Source of the DNA: Phycisphaerales bacterium
GTDB lineage: Bacteria; Planctomycetota; Phycisphaerae; Phycisphaerales; UBA1924
Direction: 5' to 3'
Length of the DNA: 23,581 bases
Assembly: GCA_029212425.1 (NCBI GenBank)
Contig: JARGNC010000017.1
Coordinates: 1-23,581 of the forward strand
The position numbers were made by a program, and so were the translations under genes. The notes beneath the pieces are model-generated. The model had not been told where the DNA came from, made no database searches, and was given only the letters and a program-made list of their open reading frames with translations. Numbering within the stretch: position 1 is the first letter of the stretch; each line of letters starts with the position of its first letter. Below are positions 8,236 through 14,622 of this stretch, piece after piece.

Positions 8236-9849
8236 ATGCCATCGTCTACTTGCCAAGAGTTTGTCAGCACAGTCACCAGCGCGCGCGAGCGGGGTCACGC
8301 TGTGGTCGTTGTGCCGATCGGTATCCGCGTGCTTGCTGACCAACTCACGCCGGTGCTCGCGTATCGACGATTGGTGAGCGCCGACGACCGAACCGCGCCG
8401 TCGTTCTTGCTCGAATCCGTCGAAGGTGGTACCCACCAGGGGCGCCATTCCATCCTCGGCACGCGCCCGATCATCGAGGTCAGCGCACGCGATGGACAGG
8501 TCACCATTGATGATCAACGAAGCGGCCAAAGCACCTCAGAACCCTGCAAGGATCCGCTCGCGAAAGTCCGCGAGCTCTCCAGCAACTGGCACCTGAGCAT
8601 CCCACCCAACGCAACCGATCAAGGACTGATCCCCGATTGCGTGCTCGGCGGATGGTTCGGATACGCGGGATACGACTCGGTCCGCTACGCGGAACCAATC
8701 AAGCTCGATCCGAAGAACGCGCCGCGCGATGATCGCGGACTCCCAGAAATCGCGTTCGGGTTTTATGACACGCTCGTCGTGTTTGATCATGTCGAAAAAT
8801 TGGTGCACCTCGTGCGCCTTGCGATTGTCGCAGCGGACGACGATCCATCAGCAGTTTACGAAAACTCACTGCGCGATCTCGAAGCGCTCGCAAACCAGAT
8901 CCAGCACCACGCCAAACCCCTCGGACTCGGACGCGTCGCGCGATCTCCATCGGTCAAGACCGAGGCGATGCCAGCGAACACCACGCGAGAAGAGCACGCT
9001 TTGATGATCGAGAAAGCACGCGAGTACATCAAAGCGGGCGACATCTTTCAGGTTGTGCTGGGTCACCGGTTTGAGCGCCGATCGAGTGCTGACCCGTTCG
9101 ATGTGTACCGCGCCCTGCGTGCTGTGAACCCTTCGCCGTACATGGTCTACCTGCAAACCAGCGGCTGCATCCTCGTCGCATCTTCCCCAGAAATCCTCTG
9201 CAGGGTGCGCCGAAACGATGACAACCAGTTGATCGTCACCAACCGCCCGCTCGCGGGAACGCGACGGCGTGGACGGACACCTCAAGAGGATCTTGAACTT
9301 GAGCAAGAGCTGCTCGCGGATCCAAAGGAATGCTCCGAACATTCGATGCTCGTGGACCTTGGTCGCAACGATGTAGGACGCGTTGCAGTTCCCGGATCCA
9401 TCAAGCTCGACGCGATCATGGACATCGAGCGGTATTCGCATGTCATGCACATCTCATCGACGATCACTGGGATTGTCCGCGATGGTCTTGATTGTTGGGA
9501 TGCGCTGCGTGCGGCTCTTCCGGTCGGGACAATCTCCGGCGCCCCCAAAGTCCGCGCGATGCAGATCATCGACGAACTCGAACTCGTCCGCCGAGGACCT
9601 TACGGAGGCGGGTTGGGATGGGTCGGCCTCGACAACGAGATGGACATCGCACTGGCGCTTCGAACGATTGTTGTTCCGATCGATCGCATTGACGAATCGA
9701 ATCCCGACGGCGCGTGGGAGTACCATATCCAAGCCGCGGGAGGGATCGTTGCGGATTCAGTTCCCGAACTCGAGTTCAAAGAAACCGTCAACAAAGCGGC
9801 GGCACTCGGTCGAGCGATCGATCTGGCGCAGGATGCGTTCAACAGTTGA
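8236..9849 (+). CDS. trpE: anthranilate synthase component I
   Basis: TrpE converts chorismate and ammonia (or glutamine with TrpG) to anthranilate, the first step of tryptophan synthesis. The protein has 537 residues from this start. The tryptophan feedback element LLES is at residues 58-61. The chorismate-binding domain contains GDIFQVVLGHRFERR, NPSPYMVYLQ, SSPEILCRV, NRPLAGTRRRGRT, ECSEHSMLVDLGRNDVGRVA, VGTISGAPKVRAMQIIDELE and QAAGGIVADS. These fit TrpE better than PabB or isochorismate synthase. An in-frame ATG exists at 8155 but overlaps the divergent gene and adds no family sequence, and one at 8206 is possible. No Shine-Dalgarno site is seen. No trpG or other trp gene is in the window. 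Confidence 0.92.
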   Translation: MPSSTCQEFVSTVTSARERGHAVVVVPIGIRVLADQLTPVLAYRRLVSADDRTAPSFLLESVEGGTHQGRHSILGTRPIIEVSARDGQVTIDDQRSGQSTSEPCKDPLAKVRELSSNWHLSIPPNATDQGLIPDCVLGGWFGYAGYDSVRYAEPIKLDPKNAPRDDRGLPEIAFGFYDTLVVFDHVEKLVHLVRLAIVAADDDPSAVYENSLRDLEALANQIQHHAKPLGLGRVARSPSVKTEAMPANTTREEHALMIEKAREYIKAGDIFQVVLGHRFERRSSADPFDVYRALRAVNPSPYMVYLQTSGCILVASSPEILCRVRRNDDNQLIVTNRPLAGTRRRGRTPQEDLELEQELLADPKECSEHSMLVDLGRNDVGRVAVPGSIKLDAIMDIERYSHVMHISSTITGIVRDGLDCWDALRAALPVGTISGAPKVRAMQIIDELELVRRGPYGGGLGWVGLDNEMDIALALRTIVVPIDRIDESNPDGAWEYHIQAAGGIVADSVPELEFKETVNKAAALGRAIDLAQDAFNS

Positions 9850-9866
9850 TCCCTCAGCATGTCCAA

Positions 9867-9891
9867 AAAGAAACCCCGCATGGAGCGGGGC
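9867..9891 (-). terminator. Rho-independent terminator of the HU gene
   Basis: Read on the minus strand, a stem CCCCGC / GCGGGG with a 5-nt loop is followed by TTTCTTTTT. The plus strand has no T-run after the stem, so it serves the HU gene rather than trpE. It lies about 115 nt beyond the HU stop and just after the trpE stop. Confidence 0.75.
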
Positions 9892-10003
9892 TCTGAGAGA
9901 AATCGGTGCAGATCCTTTTTCGTCGGCAAGGAGATTGGGTCAGGCCGAGGGATCCGATCGACTGATCATCGGTCAACGCACATCACGGATCGTTGCGAGG
10001 AAC

Positions 10004-10297
10004 TCAGGAAGTCTGCATGCCGTTGGTATGCAGTGTTTCTTTGAGTTGCTGCGATGGTTTGAAGGAGCAGGTGGTCGATTCTGCAATCTGGATTGGTTGT
10101 TTGGTCGCAGGGTTCATCCCGGTGCGTGCAGAGCGGTGCTTCTTGGTGAAGGTGCCGAATCCGGAGATTGCGACTTTTTGTTCGTCCTGAAGCCCTTTGG
10201 AAATCGAAGCGATGACCGCTTCGATCGCTCGGCCTGCATCGGCTTTGCTTGTTTCGAGCTGGGAAGCAACGGAGTCTACGAGGTCTGATTTGTTCAT
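10004..10297 (-). CDS. HU-family DNA-binding protein
   Basis: A 97-residue histone-like nucleoid protein that bends DNA as a dimer. The N-terminal helices (MNKSDLVDSVASQLETSKAD) are typical, as are GFGTF at residues 46-50 and the DNA-contacting arm ARTGMNPATKQPI (57-69) with the Pro that intercalates into DNA. The end PSQQLKETL matches the usual C-terminal helix. Length is normal for HU or IHF subunits. The start is supported by GGAGG at 10305-10309. It converges on trpE and is divergent from the dehydrogenase gene. Confidence 0.94.
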   Translation of the reverse strand: MNKSDLVDSVASQLETSKADAGRAIEAVIASISKGLQDEQKVAISGFGTFTKKHRSARTGMNPATKQPIQIAESTTCSFKPSQQLKETLHTNGMQTS

Positions 10298-10304
10298 TGG
10301 GATG

Positions 10305-10309
10305 CCTCC
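10305..10309 (-). promoter_or_regulatory. ribosome binding site of the HU gene
   Basis: GGAGG on the minus strand, 7 nt before the ATG at 10297. The full-consensus site fits a highly expressed nucleoid protein. Confidence 0.65.
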
Positions 10310-10526
10310 AAGGTGATTGGTGCAGCGTGAAATGTGTCCCGCCCGTGTCGTCCATGACCCGGCGTGCGATGCTTCTTTATTCGGACATTTTGAAGACGCT
10401 TCTTGAATAACCCCATACCAAGCGGCTAATCCACGCGATCGCTACTGGGGTACAATCAAACTTCTATCCCAATATCCACCACACAACCTAGATTACTATC
10501 TATTGAATTTACAAGTATTTACACCC

Positions 10527-11471
10527 ATGACCAATCCCCTTGTGCTCATCACTGAACCGATTGCTCAAGAGCCCAAAGCATGGCTCAGCGAGCGCTGCAC
10601 CATCGTCGAGATGGGAACAGACCATCCCGAGTTTCATAGCACGCTCGCTCGCGCCGAGGGGCTGGTTGTACGGACCTACACCATCGTGGACCAATCCATG
10701 CTCGATCAAGCCCCGAAGCTCAAGGTCATCGCGCGTGCAGGGGTCGGCTTGGACAACATCGACATCGACGCTTGCACATCAAGAGGCATCCGCGTCGTCA
10801 ACGCGCCGCACGCCAACGCAATGGCGGTCGTTGAGTACATGATCTCGATGCTGCTCACAACGCTCCGCCCGATCCATCGGATCACCAATCCAAGTGACCT
10901 CAACAACTGGCACCAGCTCCGAGAAGACGCGATCACGCCGCGGTCGATCATCGGCACCACGCTGGGGATCATCGGACTTGGATACATCGGATCGCGCGTC
11001 GCGCGAGCCGCGACCGGTTTGGGGATGGAGGTGCACCACAACGACCTCCGCACAATCCCAGAAACTCAACGACAGGGATCCACCCCTCAATCCCTTGAAA
11101 CACTGCTCTCAAAGTGTGAAACGATCAGCATCCATGTCGATGGGCGCGCCCAGAACAAGGACCTCATCAACGACGATGCGTTCGCGTTGATGCGTCCCGA
11201 TGTTGTCTTCATCAACGCATCGCGAGGGTTTGTCGTCGATCACCATGCCGCGGCTCGGTTCGCGTCTGCCAATCCAGACGCGACGCTCATTTTCGATGTT
11301 CACCATCCGGAACCGATCCACACTGACTCGCCACTTCTCGGATTGCCCAATGTGATCCTGACGCCCCATATTGCCGCGGCGACCAAACAAGCGAAGACGG
11401 AGATGAGTTGGGTTGTCCGGGATGTGGTCGCAGTGCTGAGCGGACAGGACCCCGCTTTCCCAGCAAACTGA
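10527..11471 (+). CDS. D-isomer-specific 2-hydroxyacid dehydrogenase (SerA-like, short form)
   Basis: A 314-residue NAD(P)-dependent oxidoreductase of the D-2-hydroxyacid dehydrogenase family. The Rossmann motif LGIIGLGYIGSRVAR has GLGYIG at 150-155 and Asp173 after it, which favours NAD. The catalytic triad is Arg233 (NASRGFVVD), Glu262 (DVHHPEP) and His281 (LTPHIAAAT). The substrate-domain segment ARAGVGLDNIDIDACTSRGI is typical of phosphoglycerate dehydrogenases. There is no C-terminal ACT domain, so it is the short, unregulated form. 3-Phosphoglycerate, glyoxylate or hydroxypyruvate are all possible substrates. I chose ATG 10527 over an in-frame TTG at 10503, as it begins directly before the first beta strand (LVLITEP). 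Confidence 0.88.
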   Translation: MTNPLVLITEPIAQEPKAWLSERCTIVEMGTDHPEFHSTLARAEGLVVRTYTIVDQSMLDQAPKLKVIARAGVGLDNIDIDACTSRGIRVVNAPHANAMAVVEYMISMLLTTLRPIHRITNPSDLNNWHQLREDAITPRSIIGTTLGIIGLGYIGSRVARAATGLGMEVHHNDLRTIPETQRQGSTPQSLETLLSKCETISIHVDGRAQNKDLINDDAFALMRPDVVFINASRGFVVDHHAAARFASANPDATLIFDVHHPEPIHTDSPLLGLPNVILTPHIAAATKQAKTEMSWVVRDVVAVLSGQDPAFPAN

Positions 11472-11729
11472 GCGAACTCGGCGACATAATTGATCTTGAA
11501 TTGGATGCAGTTGATGTGAACGCTGCAACCCCCCCGGTAGAACCCACGAATAGGAGATCGGTGCCGATTGTCTGGCATCAAGGCCGTCTTTCTGCCGGCC
11601 CTGGCGTGAAGTCAGATCAACAAGAGGGATCAGGTTCTCGGACCTGGATGGTGTGGTCGATCGGGTTGTTCCGTATGGAGCGTCCGATTCGGTTGATCGG
11701 TTTGTCTGAATCCTTGATTTTGGCAAGCC

Positions 11730-11770
11730 AATGGTCGATTTTCCTTGTTTTTTGGGCAAAATCGGCCATT
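11730..11770. repeat. 13-bp inverted repeat upstream of the first protease
   Basis: Arms AATGGTCGATTTT and AAAATCGGCCATT are complementary except for one G-U wobble, with a 15-nt loop. No T-run follows on either strand, so it is not a standard terminator. It could be an operator or an RNA hairpin in the leader. Confidence 0.6.
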
Positions 11771-11902
11771 CTGAGTGTGAACGCCCCGTTCATTTGGGCG
11801 CGATCGCCGCGATATTTGTTTGTGGTTTGTATGTGTGTGCAGGCCCATCATGATTGTAAAGAAGAGACGAGACACGTGAAGACTCCCTGCGCGTGTCCAA
11901 CA

Positions 11903-11906
11903 AGGA
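11903..11906 (+). promoter_or_regulatory. ribosome binding site of the first S8 protease
   Basis: AGGA with 8 nt spacing to the ATG at 11915. It supports this start over an in-frame GTG at 11876. Confidence 0.45.
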
Positions 11907-11914
11907 CAAATCCG

Positions 11915-14512
11915 ATGAAACAACAGAACCACTCCCGCGCCTTGAACACCGTGACCACAGCAACAGCCGCGCTCGCGTTTGCGTTGATGTCCAGCGCCGG
12001 GATCGCGGGCGATTCATTCGAGAATCCAGGCATCAAAGCCGTGAACGGCACCATGATCTCAGGGTCCGCTGCTCCGGTCCGTCTGAGCAACACCCAGAAG
12101 CGCACGATCAACAACAGCTTCAACTGGGCACAGCGGGATCTCGGCCTCTTGGACCAGACCATCACCCCAAGCACTGTGTTCACTGAGGTCATCGGACTCA
12201 AAGAACGAACCAACCGCTTGACGGTTCAAGTCAAATCCCACTCACAGATGCTCCAGCAGATCGCAACAGAGATCGCTGTCGAGCGTGCATCGAATCGTCA
12301 GATCCGTGGAGTCGCGGCGGACAACCAGAACACACTCAGCTGGGATGAATACAACGGCCAAGCAGAGCAACGCATGATCGAAGCACGCGCACGCATCGCG
12401 CCATCGCTGATCGAAGCGTTCGACGACATCGACATGCACACGTTCCACCTCCCAACCGGAGTGACGGCGGAAGCAATGGCAGAAATCCTCATGCAGACCG
12501 GTGACTATGAGTTCGTCTCCATCGACTGGCTCTGCTACCCAACCGACACCGTCCCCAACGATCCATTGATCGGAACCCAGTGGTACCACCCTTCCACACG
12601 CATCGACACTTACGGTGCATGGGACTACACGACTGGGAGTGGTGAGATCATCGCGGTCTGTGACTCCGGAGTGGACATCGATCACCCAGATCTCGCAGCA
12701 GCGCTCGTCTCGGGATTCAATGCCGTCAGCAACCTCGCTGAAATTGATGGCGGGTTCGTCGATGACAACCTCACAGGACACGGCACACAAGTCGCGGGTG
12801 TCTCCGCTGCAATCGGAAACAACGGCACTGGCATCTCCGGCATCGGATGGAACTTCGGGATCATGCCTTGTAAGGTATCGAACCTTGCAAGCGGAAACGC
12901 ATTCCTTTCCGACATCCTCCAAGGCGCACGCTGGGGTTCAGACAACGGCGCGTATGTCTCCAACTGTTCCTACGGCGGCGCAGAAGATCCCGCAACATTC
13001 TCTACAGGCGCGCAGCTCCGCGCTGAAGGACACCTCCTCGTCTTCTCATCAGGGAACGACGGGATTGGGAACCAAACCAACGACTGGTCGAATGTCACCA
13101 TCGTCGGCGCATCCAACTCCACAGACAACTACGCTTCGTTCTCTAACTATGGTGTTGGTGTCGACTGTATCGCGCCTGGTGTCAATGTCCGCTCAACCAC
13201 ACGCACAGGCGGATACGCAAACACCACAGGAACCAGCTTCGCGGCACCAATCACCGCGGGCGCTCTGATGCTCGTCCACTCTGCGAATCCATCACTCACC
13301 GCTGCGGAAGTCGAAGAAACACTCCTCAACGCATGTGATGACAAAGAAACCGCAGGCGAAGACACCTTCACCGGTCACGGACGCATCAATGTCGGTCGAG
13401 CAGTCGAAGACGCGATCTTCGGACCATCCATCATCAACCTCCCCTTCATGGATGATCTCAATGATCCAGAACTCACCATGTGGCGCGACGAGTCGGGCGA
13501 TGTCGAAGCGAACTCGGACGCATCAAACGAACCGAGCGGCGACAGCTCGCTCAACCTCGGCGGGACCGCACAGATCAACACGATCAAAGTCCGCGCCAAC
13601 GGGTTCCTCTTCGATCCAGGTGAGATCACTTTCTACACCCAGCACTCTGGAACCGAAGCGGGCGAGAACCTGCTCATCGAATACGCGGACCTCTTCGGAG
13701 GTTGGTCGGAACTGATCACCATCGAATCCGACGGCAATGACCAGTCCGAGTTCCAATACCATCGTCTCGAAGCACCGCTCTTGGGTATCCACGACAACAT
13801 GCAGCTCCGCTTCACCACTACAAACGATGAAGCAAACGACAACTGGTATGTCGACGACCTCACCATCCAATACTTCGCTGGAAACTCGGTCCCATGGACC
13901 GACGATTTCGAAGACGGGATCTCCCTCAACTTCAACTGGGAAACGAGCACAGCCCAAGCAAGCATCGCTGCGGACAACGAACCATCAGGAACCCAGAGCG
14001 CGAATCTCGACAACTCTGATTCCATGACCTCACACACCATCGATGTCACGCAGTCGACACCGATCGTCTATGTCCAGTTCTACTCGCAGCACAAGGGTGT
14101 CGAGAGCGGCGAATCGTTGCTCGTTGAGTACACCGACATCGCGGGAGCTTGGAACACGCTCACCACCATCGTCTCTGACGGCAACGATCAGTCCGAGTTT
14201 GAACTGACTCAGATCGAGCTCCCGTTCACCGCATACGGCGGTGCACTCCAGGTCCGCTTTACCGCACAAGGCGATGAAGCGAACGACGACTGGTTCATCG
14301 ACAATGTCGGCGTCACCAAAGACTTCATCGACGAAGCCGATCCTTGCCCAGCCGACTTCACCGGCGAAGGACAGCTCAACTTCCTCGATGTATCCGCATT
14401 CCTCGCTGCGTACGGCGATCAGGATTCCAGCGCGGACTTCACAAGTGACGGCCAGTTCAACTTCCTCGATGTCTCGGCGTTCCTTGCCGCTTACGGAGAC
14501 GGATGCCCATAA
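11915..14512 (+). CDS. secreted subtilisin-family (S8) serine protease with dockerin-like C-terminus
   Basis: An exported endopeptidase of 865 residues. A signal peptide ends near Ala31. A propeptide-like region follows, with PTGVTAEAMAEILMQTGDYE resembling the inhibitor fold of S8 proregions. The catalytic triad is Asp250 (IAVCDSGVD), His289 (TGHGTQVAG) and Ser441 (TGTSFAAP), with oxyanion Asn381 (SSGND). Two homologous beta-rich domains follow at about 508-652 and 657-803, both with a DGNDQSEF motif and an EANDxWxxD motif. The last 55 residues (811-865) are the two-repeat dockerin-like module ending GDGCP. The frame is open upstream to 11408, but signal peptide, ribosome site and loss of family sequence place the start here. 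The next gene is a paralog in tandem, 110 nt downstream. Confidence 0.9.
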   Translation: MKQQNHSRALNTVTTATAALAFALMSSAGIAGDSFENPGIKAVNGTMISGSAAPVRLSNTQKRTINNSFNWAQRDLGLLDQTITPSTVFTEVIGLKERTNRLTVQVKSHSQMLQQIATEIAVERASNRQIRGVAADNQNTLSWDEYNGQAEQRMIEARARIAPSLIEAFDDIDMHTFHLPTGVTAEAMAEILMQTGDYEFVSIDWLCYPTDTVPNDPLIGTQWYHPSTRIDTYGAWDYTTGSGEIIAVCDSGVDIDHPDLAAALVSGFNAVSNLAEIDGGFVDDNLTGHGTQVAGVSAAIGNNGTGISGIGWNFGIMPCKVSNLASGNAFLSDILQGARWGSDNGAYVSNCSYGGAEDPATFSTGAQLRAEGHLLVFSSGNDGIGNQTNDWSNVTIVGASNSTDNYASFSNYGVGVDCIAPGVNVRSTTRTGGYANTTGTSFAAPITAGALMLVHSANPSLTAAEVEETLLNACDDKETAGEDTFTGHGRINVGRAVEDAIFGPSIINLPFMDDLNDPELTMWRDESGDVEANSDASNEPSGDSSLNLGGTAQINTIKVRANGFLFDPGEITFYTQHSGTEAGENLLIEYADLFGGWSELITIESDGNDQSEFQYHRLEAPLLGIHDNMQLRFTTTNDEANDNWYVDDLTIQYFAGNSVPWTDDFEDGISLNFNWETSTAQASIAADNEPSGTQSANLDNSDSMTSHTIDVTQSTPIVYVQFYSQHKGVESGESLLVEYTDIAGAWNTLTTIVSDGNDQSEFELTQIELPFTAYGGALQVRFTAQGDEANDDWFIDNVGVTKDFIDEADPCPADFTGEGQLNFLDVSAFLAAYGDQDSSADFTSDGQFNFLDVSAFLAAYGDGCP
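14345..14509 (+). repeat. dockerin-like two-repeat module, protease 1
   Basis: 55 residues from CPADF to GDGCP. Calcium-loop residues: loop 1 Asp, Thr, Glu, Asn, Asp (the usual loop position 5 Asp is Glu); loop 2 Asp, Thr, Asp, Asn, Asp. Both repeats contain NFLDVSAFLAAYG. Confidence 0.85.
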
Positions 14513-14570
14513 ATCGTTCACTTCACCAACCTGAACCAACATCAGTTTCTAAGTTCTGAAACACCAACAC

Positions 14571-14603
14571 AGCCAAGGGGGCAACACGGTCCCCTTGGCT
14601 TTC
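14571..14603 (+). terminator. hairpin between the two tandem proteases
   Basis: A perfect 10-bp stem AGCCAAGGGG / CCCCTTGGCT with a 10-nt loop, followed by only TTTC. It lies 58 nt after the first protease stop and 23 nt before the next start. The short T-run makes it a weak or conditional terminator, or an RNA-stabilising hairpin at the 3' end of the first message. Confidence 0.55.
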
Positions 14604-14609
14604 AATACC

Positions 14610-14614
14610 GGAGA
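14610..14614 (+). promoter_or_regulatory. ribosome binding site of the second S8 protease
   Basis: GGAGA with 8 nt spacing to the ATG at 14623. It lies only 6 nt beyond the end of the preceding hairpin, so folding of that hairpin could affect its access. Confidence 0.55.
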
Positions 14615-14622
14615 ACTCATCA

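Larger units (their letters stand above)
11472..11914. other. 443-nt intergenic region with inverted repeats
   Basis: No convincing gene or known RNA family is recognised here. Visible structure: a hairpin GGCCG/CGGCC at 11582-11600, a hairpin CAGGT/ACCTG at 11631-11646, a 13-bp inverted repeat at 11730-11770 and a small hairpin CGCCC/GGGCG at 11782-11800. The frame of the downstream protease stays free of stop codons through the whole region, but the translation does not look like secreted-protein sequence. It probably holds the promoter and a long 5' leader of the protease gene. Confidence 0.5.

Noticed and set aside
11730..11770. 13-bp inverted repeat as a Rho-independent terminator of the dehydrogenase gene
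   Set aside because: It is about 260 nt past the stop and no T-run follows the stem on either strand.
11408..11914. Upstream in-frame extension of the first S8 protease (169 codons)
   Set aside because: It overlaps the dehydrogenase gene, its translation has no family similarity, and a signal peptide with a ribosome site begins at 11915.
11472..11914. Known structured RNA (SRP RNA, RNase P RNA, tmRNA, 6S RNA) in the long gap
   Set aside because: I looked on both strands for the conserved cores of SRP, RNase P and tmRNA and found none. 6S RNA has little sequence signature, so it cannot be fully excluded.
12242..12922. Long minus-strand frame of 226 codons inside the first protease
   Set aside because: It lies antisense to the proregion and catalytic domain, which explain the base pattern. 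The translation has no recognisable domain.
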